Source of the DNA: Planctomycetota bacterium | GTDB taxonomy: Bacteria; Planctomycetota; DG-23; SLPQ01 | Assembly: GCA_021160625.1 (NCBI GenBank) | Contig: JAGHCE010000066.1 | Span: 1 to 29,138, forward strand | Direction of reading: 5' to 3' | DNA: 29,138 nt | In this document: positions 1 through 8,001 of the stretch, piece by piece | How the letters are laid out: every line of letters begins with the position of its first letter | Position numbering within the stretch: the first letter of the stretch is position 1 | The notes under the pieces: generated by a model | The model's database searches: none | Seen by the model: the letters and a program-made list of their open reading frames with translations, nothing else | Told to the model about the DNA's origin: nothing | Translations under genes and position numbers: made by a program

Positions 1-250
1 ATACACCGCCGCCTCCGGCCGCGTTTGTGGCGTCCGTCGTCCTCTCGGTGCCGGTGTACGGGGCTCCTCGGTCTGCGTACCGGCCGGGTGCACCAGCACC
101 GGGAATCCTCCCGGGGCCCTTGGTGGGGCCTGCTGCTGCGGCCGGGAACATCTTCGCTGCCGCCTGCGCCATGCGCTCGATCTGCTGCGTGGTCTCCTCG
201 AGCAGGCGGGCAAGCCGGTCGTAAGTCTCAAAGATATCCGAATCCATCAT
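1..250 (-). CDS. Phage-cluster protein, partial (runs off left edge)
   Basis: An open minus-strand frame starts at ATG 248-250 (a second ATG follows at once) and stays open to the window edge, giving at least 83 residues without a stop. An AAGGGG ribosome site lies just upstream. The N-terminal 30 residues (MMDSDIFETYDRLARLLEET...) look helical and amphipathic. The rest is Gly/Pro/Ala/Thr-rich and low in complexity. It follows the putative tail tube gene, where tailed phages usually carry a tail assembly chaperone, but no family is recognisable from the visible part. Function is unknown; being a gene of the phage operon is inferred from frame, ribosome site and position. Confidence 0.6.
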   Translation of the reverse strand, partial: MMDSDIFETYDRLARLLEETTQQIERMAQAAAKMFPAAAAGPTKGPGRIPGAGAPGRYADRGAPYTGTERTTDATNAAGGGGV

Positions 251-292
251 CGAAACCCCTTTGGTTCTCGTTTCCGGGTGTTATGTGCGGCG

Positions 293-670
293 CTACGAGC
301 CGTACGTGTACGCTCCCGTGGACTCGAAGTCGAACGTGAAGTTGATCTTGTCCCCCGCCGGCGTCACCCAGGAGAGGCGGGTCACGTTGGCGACGAGATC
401 GTACTTTTCGCCCGACGCCGTGTGGAGCACCAACGCCACCTGGTCGCCCGCCGAGATCGACGGCGAGGACTTGGGCCCCTTGGCGGGGTCGAAGTCGGCG
501 CTTACCGTCCCGCTTATGTATTTCTTGACCAGGATGGACTCCCTGCAACCGCCCGAGCCGGTGCTGGTCGTCTCGGCCCAGTCGGCGCTCTCCCGGGCCT
601 GCCAGCCGGTCACGTCAAGCCTCGTGCTGCCGACTTCAACGTATCCGCCGTTGCCGCTCTGGTATGCCAT
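293..670 (-). CDS. Putative phage tail tube protein
   Basis: This encodes 125 residues, starting at an ATG preceded by a strong GGGAGG ribosome site. The protein is beta-rich and has no signal peptide or membrane segment. It opens with a short Gly-rich stretch (MAYQSGNGGYVEVG) and ends in FDFESTGAYTYGS. This pattern and size resemble small tail tube or major tail proteins of siphophages, and it lies downstream of the DUF3168 tail terminator, the usual place for that gene. The assignment rests mainly on position and general character; no diagnostic motif is visible. It could be another small virion protein such as a decoration protein. Confidence 0.45.
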   Translation of the reverse strand: MAYQSGNGGYVEVGSTRLDVTGWQARESADWAETTSTGSGGCRESILVKKYISGTVSADFDPAKGPKSSPSISAGDQVALVLHTASGEKYDLVANVTRLSWVTPAGDKINFTFDFESTGAYTYGS

Positions 671-730
671 TTGGAAACACCTCCCACTGGTAGTTTTCCA
701 CGGCCGCTGACGGCGTGGATGCGTTTTCGT

Positions 731-1339
731 TTACGTGGTTGTCGTGGTCGTCGCGGCCGTGGTGGTGGTCGTTGCCGCCGACGCGACCGACTCGCCGATC
801 ACGATTATCCGGTAGGTCGCCTGGTTGGAGGCGTCCTTGTTTTCGAGCCTGAGGACGTCGGCGGTTCCCGATGTCACCGTCCAGCCGACGTCCTGCCCCT
901 GGACCGCCGCCGCAAATCCGCCGGGTGAAACCTCCACGGTGTCGGCCGAGTCCCCGAAGAACCAGTCAAAGGCGTTCGTGCCCGCCCCGTCGCTGCCGCC
1001 TCCGACCTCGATGACCGATTGGCCCGCGCCGGCCTGGGCCGTGGTGTTGGAGATGAGCACCGCATGAACCCTGTCGAAGAGGGCATCGTCTCCCCAGTAG
1101 TCCTTCGGATCATTTGTGCCCGTACCGGCGAGGTCGATTGTCACCGTCGCTCCCGCCGCCAGCGTCCCCTCGTCCTGCCACAAGAGGTCCGAGCTCTTAG
1201 AGGCCGCCGAGGAATCAACGGCGAAGCTGAATACCTTCCCGAGGGACACCGTCCCGTTCGCCAGGTCGAAGCTTTTTGTGGCCGTTACCGATGCCTCGGC
1301 CTTCACGCTTCCGCTCAAAGTCATCTGCGTGCTGCCCAT
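731..1339 (-). CDS. Virion-associated protein of unknown function with Thr-rich C-terminus
   Basis: This encodes 202 residues with an AAAGGAG ribosome site before the ATG. The body is Gly/Ala/Thr/Asp-rich and predicted mostly beta, with recurring valine-rich strands and a segment containing DWFFGDSADTVEVSPGGF and GWTVTSGTADVLRLENKD. It has no signal peptide. The last 17 or so residues are nearly all threonine and alanine. They are written with mixed ACC, ACG and ACA codons, so the tract is not a simple slippage product. It sits between the tail terminator and the putative tail tube gene, suggesting a structural or decoration protein of head, neck or tail. I do not recognise the family. Confidence 0.7.
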   Translation of the reverse strand: MGSTQMTLSGSVKAEASVTATKSFDLANGTVSLGKVFSFAVDSSAASKSSDLLWQDEGTLAAGATVTIDLAGTGTNDPKDYWGDDALFDRVHAVLISNTTAQAGAGQSVIEVGGGSDGAGTNAFDWFFGDSADTVEVSPGGFAAAVQGQDVGWTVTSGTADVLRLENKDASNQATYRIIVIGESVASAATTTTTAATTTTTT

Positions 1340-1414
1340 TTGTGCTCTCTCCTTTTCTCCTGCAAATCACGCCTTTGCCGAACGTCGTTTTCGGGCGTAG
1401 GCGCTGCCGTTTTT

Positions 1415-1834
1415 TCAGTCGCCGGGGTCCCTCTGGACCATAAACTCCAGGTCGACGACGCCTCGCCAGACCTCCCGGCCCTCGCCGTTGGTGTCGGAGG
1501 CAAGGCGAAGGCCGTCGGCGGCCTTGGCCACCTGGATCACCGTGCCGCTTTCAAGGACGGGGGCACTCGCCGCGAAGAGGCGCTCGACGGCTCCCAGGGC
1601 CTCGGCCGAGTCTACGGCGCCGGTCGAATACGCCTCGAAGCGCACCGTCACGCGCTCCAGGGCGGCGCCGCCGGTGTCCCGTGAGAGCGTGCGCGCACTG
1701 CGCCGGCTCCACACGATGTAGGGCATCAAGGCGGCCTGCGCCGCGCGCCCGGCGTAGATGCCGCCGGCGGCGCGCGAGCTGACCTGGACGCTTGCGTGAA
1801 GAGAGGTATGTATAGCCTTTAGTAATGCTTTCAT
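1415..1834 (-). CDS. Tail terminator / tail completion protein (DUF3168-like)
   Basis: The encoded protein is 139 residues from MKALLKAIHTSL. The start chosen is the ATG four bases after the head closure stop, because longer in-frame extensions would run over that gene. The N-terminal helix, the LMPYIVW motif and the following beta segments (VTVRFEAYSTGAVDSAEAL, DLEFMVQRD) match the DUF3168 family, whose members cap the tail tube and join it to the head in siphophages. Placement right after the connector and head closure genes supports this. It acts during virion assembly in the cytoplasm. Confidence 0.7.
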   Translation of the reverse strand: MKALLKAIHTSLHASVQVSSRAAGGIYAGRAAQAALMPYIVWSRRSARTLSRDTGGAALERVTVRFEAYSTGAVDSAEALGAVERLFAASAPVLESGTVIQVAKAADGLRLASDTNGEGREVWRGVVDLEFMVQRDPGD

Positions 1835-1838
1835 ACGC

Positions 1839-2180
1839 CTACTGCTCCCGGCAGTCGGCCCTCCAGAGCCTGTCCAGTTCGCCCGCGTTCGAAACGCCGC
1901 CGACGACAAGAAAGCGCCTGGAGAACCTCAACCTGTCGCCCGGGCAAAGTCCCGGGTCGCTCGCGAAATAAACCGAATGCGTTACGCGCATATTGCGTTT
2001 TCCGTAGGTCTCGATCGTTTCAGCCTTTGCCGGCTGCACCCATGCGGGGACCGCCTGCCGGACGGTATTCCAGGTAGTGCGCCGCCCGCCGGCTGCGTCC
2101 TCGGTCGAGATTGCCCGCTCGACGTCGACGCTGTGGCCGCTTCGGGCCACGAGCGCCGCTATGTTGGTCAATGTACCCAT
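1839..2180 (-). CDS. Phage head closure / head-tail joining protein
   Basis: This encodes 113 residues starting MGTLTNIAALVARSGHSVD. The features TWNTVRQAVPAWVQPAKAETIETYGKR and the end GDRLRFSRRFLVVGGVSNAGELDRLW follow the layout of the phage head-tail joining family (SPP1 gp16 / HK97 gp7-like, PF05521-type): a small beta-barrel with a late G-D-R-L segment. The start ATG overlaps the connector stop as TGATG, with GAGGGTG as ribosome site, so translation is probably coupled. A longer frame reaching about 2870 exists but would overlap the whole connector gene and is rejected. The protein closes the portal-connector channel after packaging. Confidence 0.75.
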   Translation of the reverse strand: MGTLTNIAALVARSGHSVDVERAISTEDAAGGRRTTWNTVRQAVPAWVQPAKAETIETYGKRNMRVTHSVYFASDPGLCPGDRLRFSRRFLVVGGVSNAGELDRLWRADCREQ

Positions 2181-2758
2181 CACACCCTCACGTTTCGATA
2201 AGGGGCCAGAAGCCGCCTGACGACGGCGGGCAGTTCCATCCGGCCTGTCGGTTCGAAGCTGCGGCTGTAGTTGCCGAGTTTCTCCCCGGTGACGCCGCCT
2301 TCCGGCGATGCGTTTGCCCAGAGCCAGGCGGCCAGCTCGGCGGTGGCCTCCTGGACCGGCTGCGGTATGGCCGCAAAGCCGGCCGTGTAGGCGGCCTTCA
2401 CGTTGTGGAAACCCGCCGGGAAGTGGTGGTAGGCCGTAGCGGCGGCGCTCTTGAAACAAATCTCGCCCGTGGAGGCGTCCACGTCGAACATCTCCCCGGA
2501 GATTTCCACCTCGCCGCCGCCGGTCTCGATGATCCACACGGCCGACAGCGCGGTTACGGGGAAGTTGTCGAGAAACATCCGGTCTTCGCCGCCGCCGTCG
2601 TGGTATTCCGCCGTGTACGCGGTTTCGGCGAACGTGCGCTTGCAGTAGCTCTCGACTGCGGCGCTTGCCGCTGCCACGAGGCTCGCCAGGTACGCTGCGT
2701 CCGCATTCGCCAGCGCCGGTATTTCCCGCGCCCGCTCGGTTGTGATAAGGTCGCTCAC
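2180..2758 (-). CDS. Phage head-tail connector protein (gp6-like)
   Basis: The gene encodes 192 residues with a GTG start overlapping the previous stop (GTGA). The N-terminal half is helical (AYLASLVAAASAAVESYCKRTF), followed by a beta section (FPVTALSAVWI) and a C-terminal helical part with AYTAGFAAIPQPVQEATAELAAWLW. This is the signature of the phage connector family (HK97 gp6 / SPP1 gp15-like, PF05135-type). Such proteins form a ring under the portal. Position between capsid and head closure genes is canonical apart from the intervening small membrane protein. Confidence 0.82.
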   Translation of the reverse strand: MSDLITTERAREIPALANADAAYLASLVAAASAAVESYCKRTFAETAYTAEYHDGGGEDRMFLDNFPVTALSAVWIIETGGGEVEISGEMFDVDASTGEICFKSAAATAYHHFPAGFHNVKAAYTAGFAAIPQPVQEATAELAAWLWANASPEGGVTGEKLGNYSRSFEPTGRMELPAVVRRLLAPYRNVRV

Positions 2759-3024
2759 CGCCTCTTCTCCTCCAAATGCCTCTCCACCCGCTCCAGTATG
2801 ACCCTGGTTGCACGGACCTCGGCCTTGATCTCGGCCAGGTCGTCGGACTGCTTACGGACGGCGAGCTCACAGTTGTCGATGCGCTGCGAGCCGGCTCCTA
2901 TCGCGCTGGTGTTGGCCCGCACGTCGCCGACCGTTCCAACCCAGCCCAGGAGGACCGCGCCGAGTACGAGCGTCGAAACCCCGACGCCGATCTTTTGAAG
3001 AGTGGTGCCGTCCGCGTTGTTCAT
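2755..3024 (-). CDS. Small membrane protein with coiled coil (holin/spanin-like position unclear)
   Basis: The gene encodes 89 residues starting MNNADGTTLQKI. The start at 3024 is preferred over an upstream one because AAGGATAACG lies just before it. One membrane segment is clear at about residues 11-33 (VSTLVLGAVLLGWVGTV), followed by about 50 charged residues with heptad-like spacing ending ERVERHLEEKRR, a probable coiled coil. This layout resembles XhlA/hemolysin-like or Rz-type lysis accessory proteins. However, it lies inside the head gene run between capsid and connector rather than near lysis genes, none of which are visible. Its stop overlaps the connector start. It is real as a gene; the function is open. 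Confidence 0.65.
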   Translation of the reverse strand: MNNADGTTLQKIGVGVSTLVLGAVLLGWVGTVGDVRANTSAIGAGSQRIDNCELAVRKQSDDLAEIKAEVRATRVILERVERHLEEKRR

Positions 3025-3142
3025 CGTTATCCTTTTCCCTTTCCACACCCCGTGGGGGGCGGGGGCGCAGCTGGTGTTTGCGCGCGCCCCCGCCCGTCGT
3101 CCTGCCGCCGCACGAGGTGAAACGGCTTGTACTGCCGGCTTG

Positions 3143-4369
3143 CTATGAGCCCGAGGTGGTCGTGGTAACGGCCGAGCGCGCCCCCAGCGTCACAAAGGGG
3201 CTAAGCGTCGACGTCGAGTACTTGGGCGTCAGCGCCGCCGGCCACCACGGCTGCCCGTCGTAGCGAAGCGTGAAGCGGAAGGCCGTCTGGTCGTAGTCGA
3301 ACCTGAGATGAATCGACTGCGCCACCTGCAGTCCGCGCGCCTTTGTGCCCACGAGGTACTGTGAGAAGTCGGCCAGGATGATGTCGCCCTTGTCGCCGAG
3401 GGTCTGGCACTTTTTCGTCAGGATGAGCGGGCGGCCCATCAGGGTCCCGTAGGGCGCGTCGGCCGCCGCGTGGGCCGGCAGGTAGACCGGAACGCCGGCG
3501 CTGCCGACCGCCTGGGTCATCGTCGCCAGCGGCGGGAAGGTGTCGGGGTTGGCCAGCCACACCGCCTTTGCGGCGCAGCGCGGATGCAGCCTCGACCACA
3601 TCTTCACGATGTTTTCCCAGAGGATCGTCTCATCAGCCTGCTCCGATTCCTTGTCGAGGGTGATGGTGCAGGGGGCGTTTATGATCCCCAGCGGCATACC
3701 CGTACCGGTGCCGTTTACGTAGTCGTCGTCCTCCTGGAAGGAAATCGCCTCTGAGAACATCGCCGTCAGAAGCGGCTCCATCGAGATGGGCGAGTCTTCC
3801 AGGAGCTCGCTCGAGACGTAGACGAGCCCCGTGACCTTGTTGAGCGAGAGCTCCACCTGGCCGAAGGTCGGGTTCGAGGCGCTTATCTGGGAAGCCTCGC
3901 TTGCCCGGTAGATGACGACACCTCCGTAGACGCTGGAAACCTGCGAGGTCTCGTTGACGAAGGGGATCTTCACGGAGTTGGTCGCCATCGGGATGACCGT
4001 GGCGCGCGGGCGGACGATCGCCGCGTCGAGCGAGTTCTTCAGCAGCGTGTTCCTGAACTCCTCCGGTACGAGGAATCCCCCCTGCGAATCGTCGCCCTCC
4101 TGCATATGGCCGGCGGTCTTGGCCGACCACGCGGCCAGCTCCTTCGATGTCCCCGCGCCGGCTACCGACGCCCTTGCAACGTCACGGGCAAAGTGCGCGA
4201 AGCTCTTGAAGCCGCCGCTCTCGTCGTCGTCGCTTCGTTCGGCGACGGACGTCACAGGGGCACCGGTGCCGGAGTCGCCGAGGTTCTTGACCGCAGCCTC
4301 CACGGTTTCGCGCACCGTTTCGCCGAGTGCGGCCTTGACCGCCTGCTGGATATCTTCGGGTACGAACAT
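3143..4369 (-). CDS. Phage major capsid protein, HK97 family
   Basis: This encodes 408 residues starting MFVPEDIQQAVKAALGE, chosen because AAGGAGG lies upstream and longer frames would overlap the protease gene. An N-terminal helical delta-like domain (about 1-90) is followed by the HK97 fold beginning near QGGFLVPEEFRN. Further marks are VIPMATNSVKIPF, a segment with NGTGTGMPLGIINAP typical of HK97 capsids, GRPLILTKKC, ADFSQYLVG and the late DQTAFRFTLRYDGQPWWPAALT. The encoded prohead protease upstream would remove the N-terminal domain during maturation. The C-terminus ends in a short Thr run (VTTTTSGS), echoing the Thr tail of the protein at 731-1339. Confidence 0.93.
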   Translation of the reverse strand: MFVPEDIQQAVKAALGETVRETVEAAVKNLGDSGTGAPVTSVAERSDDDESGGFKSFAHFARDVARASVAGAGTSKELAAWSAKTAGHMQEGDDSQGGFLVPEEFRNTLLKNSLDAAIVRPRATVIPMATNSVKIPFVNETSQVSSVYGGVVIYRASEASQISASNPTFGQVELSLNKVTGLVYVSSELLEDSPISMEPLLTAMFSEAISFQEDDDYVNGTGTGMPLGIINAPCTITLDKESEQADETILWENIVKMWSRLHPRCAAKAVWLANPDTFPPLATMTQAVGSAGVPVYLPAHAAADAPYGTLMGRPLILTKKCQTLGDKGDIILADFSQYLVGTKARGLQVAQSIHLRFDYDQTAFRFTLRYDGQPWWPAALTPKYSTSTLSPFVTLGARSAVTTTTSGS

Positions 4370-4472
4370 TCTTCCTGCCTCCTTAGTGAGTTTTGTTTTC
4401 AACCATCGCCTCGGCCCTGCCGCCTCCGGATTGCAAACCCGCAGTCCTGGCGTCTCCGGGTCGAGCGTTTTC

Positions 4473-5270
4473 TTAGACTCTCCCGCGCCTGCGGTCGAGT
4501 TCGTCGCTGACCATCTTTGCAATATCCACTGCCGCCGCCGCCTGCCGGATGACCCGGCGCGTGACCGGATCGGTGCGCACCCTTGCCGGGAGCGACGCCT
4601 TCCCCGTGCGGCTAAGCATCGCAGCCGGCATCTCCTTGACCACGACAAGCGCCTCGGGGTTAGACTGCACCGGTGCCACCGCATATTCGAGCGCCAGCCA
4701 CCTGCGAATGACGGCGTGAACCCCCGTCAGGGCCGGGCGCTTTTCGAGCTCGTCGGTCTCGGGCGGTGAAACCTCAAGCGGCAGAAATCCTATGGATTTT
4801 CCCGGCAGGTCGCCGGACTTGACGAAATGCCACACCGCGTCGGGGAACCACTGGCCCTGCCAGTCGCCGGGCCTCTCGGTGTACCTGGTCTTGGCAAGCC
4901 ACCCGTTTACCTCGGCGTCGCGGTAACGCTTCACCCACAGCGCCCGGCCCACGGGCAGTTCGTCGTAGCGGTGTGCGAAGGTGACGATGGGGTTTTTCAA
5001 AAACTGCGACCAGTCGCCGCCGGCCGGCAGCATCACCTCGGAGTCGCGGTCCACGCAGTCGGTCGTGACGAGCGAGACGTCCGCGCGCTCGCCGTCCTTT
5101 ATCTCAAGCGACGCGGCCGCCGCGGCTACCCGTGTGAAGCCCATCTCCCGGCATTCTCTCGGCAGCCCCTTCCATATCCGCTCGACCTCCTTAGCGACGG
5201 CCGACTTCATCGGAAACCCGAACGGCCCCTCGGCGTCGCCGTAGGCCTTCTGGCTGGCGTATTTACCCAT
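4473..5270 (-). CDS. Prohead protease, HK97 type (peptidase U35/S78 family)
   Basis: The gene encodes 265 residues, ATG start with AAGGAG six bases upstream, overlapping the last 8 bases of the portal gene. The catalytic pattern is visible: a His in NPIVTFAHRYDELPVGRA (about residue 100) and a Ser in GDLPGKSIGF (about residue 159), as in herpesvirus-assemblin-fold prohead proteases. SLVTTDCVDRDSEVM is the typical strand after the N-terminus. The protein cleaves the capsid delta domain and itself inside the prohead. The C-terminal helical tail rich in Arg/Ala is probably the scaffold-like part. Length is near that of larger family members. Confidence 0.88.
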   Translation of the reverse strand: MGKYASQKAYGDAEGPFGFPMKSAVAKEVERIWKGLPRECREMGFTRVAAAAASLEIKDGERADVSLVTTDCVDRDSEVMLPAGGDWSQFLKNPIVTFAHRYDELPVGRALWVKRYRDAEVNGWLAKTRYTERPGDWQGQWFPDAVWHFVKSGDLPGKSIGFLPLEVSPPETDELEKRPALTGVHAVIRRWLALEYAVAPVQSNPEALVVVKEMPAAMLSRTGKASLPARVRTDPVTRRVIRQAAAAVDIAKMVSDELDRRRGRV

Positions 5271-6615
5271 TGCGTTTCTCCTTGCCGGTCGCTTCGGCGC
5301 CTGTTTCCGGACGAGTTGCGGCGGACTTGAGCGGTTCGCGGCCGATTTCCCGCCTGGCTTCGTTTATTGTTATGACGCCGGTCTCGAGGTGTATCTGACG
5401 CTGTCTCAAGGCCATCTCTCTGTCCTCGGGCACGGGGTTGTCAAACGCCACGAACAGCCTCTCGTCAAAGAGCGGACACAGCCTCTGCGAGAGGCGCTGC
5501 TCCAGGCGGCGGCACCTCGGCAGGATCGCGTTTCTCGCCAGCTGGTAGTGGCCGGCCTCGGCGTTCGCGCGGTTGACGTCCTTTGCCTGCAGCAGGCTCA
5601 TCGGCACCCCGAAGGCGTTTGCGATGTCCTCCTTGGTAAGTCGATGCAGCAGGGCGTTTTGCATATCCTTCGGTGGGAAGGTGAGAGGTTTCACGTCCAC
5701 CTCGTCGCTTATCACGAGGACCCCGCCCGACGAGCCCCTTCTGAATTTCCTGCGGAACCGGCGTTCGAGCCTTTGCGCCTCGGCTTGGCCCAGCCCCCCG
5801 TACTCTCCCTTGGCCGAGACGATGACGTCCGGCCGCGCACGGTTTTCCAGGATGGCCGCGGCGTTGGCCCTTTCCTTTTCTTCGAGCGCCACCGCCTCGT
5901 AGGCGGCCCTCAGCGGCGACCAGCCTTCGTGGTAGGGGTTCCTCAGGTTCGGCATATGAAAGGGGAGTACCTCGTCGGCCGAAAGACGCATCGTGGCCGC
6001 GCCGGTGTAATACTCCCAGGACTGCAGCATGCCGCCGGCGTTTCGCTTTGCCCGGACGTACTGCGGCTGCAGAACCCATATTGCGCTGACGATGCCCAGC
6101 CGGTTTCTCGGCAGCCACCAGTAGGCCGAGCCGACGATCTCCATATAGAGACAGGTAAGTTCGATGAGCGAAAACCCGTCCAGTTCGTCATTGACCCTCG
6201 TCAAGAGGTCAAGCAGCGGATGGTCTGTGACCTCTTCGACGTCGCCGGCCCTTGCCAGCCGCTTTCCGGCCACGGCCTTCGACTGAAGCCAGGTGCGGTC
6301 GGCGGCCTCAAGCGGCCTCGTTGGGCACTTCGGGCGGGCCTGTGTGTGCCTCGTTTCCACGTAGAGCCTCAGCCCCACGGCGGCCACCCCCTGCGCGCAG
6401 AGATTCGCGCAGGCGTAGGCCGTGCCTCGGTAGGACCGCACGAGATCGTCAGGGGAGGGCCCTCGCCGGCCACCCCACACGTCAAGAGACGCCCAGTCGC
6501 CGCGCTCGCGGCCAAGATTGGTAGACCCTGCGTCCTTGGTCCGGCCCCTTCCGGCGATCCACAGGCCGAGTTTTTCCCGCCAGGGCGCTGGGCCCCGCCA
6601 CGTCTTAGTCCTCAT
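5263..6615 (-). CDS. Phage portal protein, HK97 family
   Basis: This encodes 450 residues. The ATG overlaps the end of the small upstream gene by 11 bases and has a GGAGAGC ribosome site. Family marks include VRSYRGTAYACANLCAQGVAAVGLRLY near the N-terminus, a stem/wing segment with YMEIVGSAYWWLPRN and VLQPQYVRAKRN, the conserved PFHMPNLRNPYHEGWSPLRAAYEA segment, and DIANAFGVPMSLLQAKDVNRANAEA toward the end of the clip/crown region (PF04860-type). It forms the dodecameric DNA entry ring and docks the terminase. It is followed directly by the protease and capsid genes, the standard HK97-like order. Confidence 0.93.
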   Translation of the reverse strand: MRTKTWRGPAPWREKLGLWIAGRGRTKDAGSTNLGRERGDWASLDVWGGRRGPSPDDLVRSYRGTAYACANLCAQGVAAVGLRLYVETRHTQARPKCPTRPLEAADRTWLQSKAVAGKRLARAGDVEEVTDHPLLDLLTRVNDELDGFSLIELTCLYMEIVGSAYWWLPRNRLGIVSAIWVLQPQYVRAKRNAGGMLQSWEYYTGAATMRLSADEVLPFHMPNLRNPYHEGWSPLRAAYEAVALEEKERANAAAILENRARPDVIVSAKGEYGGLGQAEAQRLERRFRRKFRRGSSGGVLVISDEVDVKPLTFPPKDMQNALLHRLTKEDIANAFGVPMSLLQAKDVNRANAEAGHYQLARNAILPRCRRLEQRLSQRLCPLFDERLFVAFDNPVPEDREMALRQRQIHLETGVITINEARREIGREPLKSAATRPETGAEATGKEKRNG

Positions 6616-6817
6616 CCAGCTCTCCCGCTATCACTGTCCAGATTTCAGGGTTGTCCGCCGCGCACCAGGGCTTTTCGCCCCTGCCGCTTTCCTGCCTCGC
6701 CTCTTCTGGCCGCAGTGGGGCCTCATCAGGCTCCTGCGGCAGGGACGAGGCGTTTGGCGCAGAGCTTTCGGGCGCCTCTTCGAGCGTGTCGTGTTCGAGG
6801 TTCCCCGGCTTGCTCAT
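6605..6817 (-). CDS. Small acidic protein between terminase and portal
   Basis: This encodes 70 residues, strongly acidic and Pro/Glu/Ser-rich, ending EIWTVIAGELDED. The start overlaps the terminase stop as ATGA and an AGGTGG ribosome site is present. Its end overlaps the portal start by 11 bases, so it is tightly embedded in the operon and likely translated. No domain is recognisable; composition suggests it is largely disordered. Small proteins at this position in other phages are usually uncharacterised. Confidence 0.65.
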   Translation of the reverse strand: MSKPGNLEHDTLEEAPESSAPNASSLPQEPDEAPLRPEEARQESGRGEKPWCAADNPEIWTVIAGELDED

Positions 6818-8001
6818 ACCGCCACCTTTCCCCTGTCGACGCCCATCACGAGGTATCTCAGCGCGTCGCAGGCGTGGTTGAACTCGTCAAGCGGCGTCTC
6901 GGTCGCCTTGTCGTCGGGGTACCTGTAGGCGCCCAGCTCCGCGCAAAGGGCCGTGCAGCGTTTTGAAATGAGGAGGGTGCCCGCATCGAGGCGCGAGTTG
7001 ACCGCGTTTATGCCGGTGATAATGTCGTTGGTCGCAGAGCGTACGTTGTGGCCGGCGCGCCTTAGCTCCGCGATGGAATGCGGCTGGGACGGGTCGGCGA
7101 ACCACACGTGGCCGCCAGGCAGTGCGCGCGAGTGGTCCCTCAGAAGCGTTCTCGTCCTGTAACGCTCGTAGTGGATGTAGAGAACCTCGCGAACGTCCCC
7201 GTCCGCATAGACGTTGCCGCCGAGGGCCGCAAAGGGGTTCGTCCAGCCGAAGTCGATTCCCCCGACAAGCCTGCCCGCCGGCGCCTCGAAGTGATTGACG
7301 AAAAACTTCCCGGCGTCCGGGTACACCAGCCCCTCGGCCGCCGCCCATACCCCTTCGTAAAGCCGCGATCTCCGGTGCCCCGAAAGCTCGGACAGGCGGT
7401 CAAGATATTCGCTCGTGACGGCGGGGTTGTCCTCGTGCCGGCTGGCCAGGCGCGTCATCCGGCCCGCTTTTGCCCGCCGGATGAGCCAGTGGCCCGGATG
7501 CGACGGGTTGCAGTCGGCTATGGCCTGCTGGAAGGCGAGTACGTGGTTGCGAAGGCGCGTCAGGAGCATCTCCCAATCGTTCTCGGAAATCTCGGTTGCC
7601 TCGAAGACGACGATGACGTCATACTCGCTCGACATTATCCGCTCGACGTTGTCGAGGCCGCCGATGATGAGCTGTGAGCCGTTCGGGTAGCGGTACGAGT
7701 GCCTCCCCGATCGCTTCGGTCCGAACTTAAGGCGTGACCCGGCGGGGAGCACCTTTTCCTCGAAGGTCGTCAGCACGCTCTCGGTCATCGAGGTGCGTGT
7801 CTTTCTGACCAGGAGCGCCCGCATACCGGGTACCTCCTGCGCGAGGAGGTGAACCTTTTCGAGGCAGGCCCGCGTCTTGCCGGTTCCCGCCGGGCCGTCG
7901 ATGAGGACCTCGAAGTCACGGCAGTAAAAGAGCGCCTTAGCCGCGCCGTGCGGCTGGTAGGGGCTCGAGTGCGCCGGAATGTCAGGAAACGTCGTCGTCA
8001 T
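6814..8001 (-). CDS. Phage terminase large subunit
   Basis: The gene encodes 395 residues. The ATPase domain has Walker A GPAGTGKT at about 36-43 and a Walker B-like VIVVFEATE at about 129-137 with Glu134 as the likely catalytic carboxylate. The RNase H-like nuclease domain shows GGIDFGWTNP (Asp250), WFADPSQP (Asp302) and a C-terminal FNHACDALRY segment, the usual metal-binding acidic residues. The pattern is closest to the PBSX/P22-like terminase group. It translocates phage DNA into the prohead and cuts it. It overlaps the small terminase gene by about 20 bases. No inactivating change is seen. Confidence 0.93.
   Translation of the reverse strand: MTTTFPDIPAHSSPYQPHGAAKALFYCRDFEVLIDGPAGTGKTRACLEKVHLLAQEVPGMRALLVRKTRTSMTESVLTTFEEKVLPAGSRLKFGPKRSGRHSYRYPNGSQLIIGGLDNVERIMSSEYDVIVVFEATEISENDWEMLLTRLRNHVLAFQQAIADCNPSHPGHWLIRRAKAGRMTRLASRHEDNPAVTSEYLDRLSELSGHRRSRLYEGVWAAAEGLVYPDAGKFFVNHFEAPAGRLVGGIDFGWTNPFAALGGNVYADGDVREVLYIHYERYRTRTLLRDHSRALPGGHVWFADPSQPHSIAELRRAGHNVRSATNDIITGINAVNSRLDAGTLLISKRCTALCAELGAYRYPDDKATETPLDEFNHACDALRYLVMGVDRGKVAV

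Noticed and set aside
1839..2870. Extended 343-codon version of the head closure gene
   Set aside because: It would overlap the whole connector gene; the start at 2180 has a ribosome site and coupled overlap.
5389..6966. Long plus-strand frame of 525 codons antisense to the portal gene
   Set aside because: It is a codon-bias shadow in GC-rich DNA; the minus-strand product is an unmistakable portal protein.
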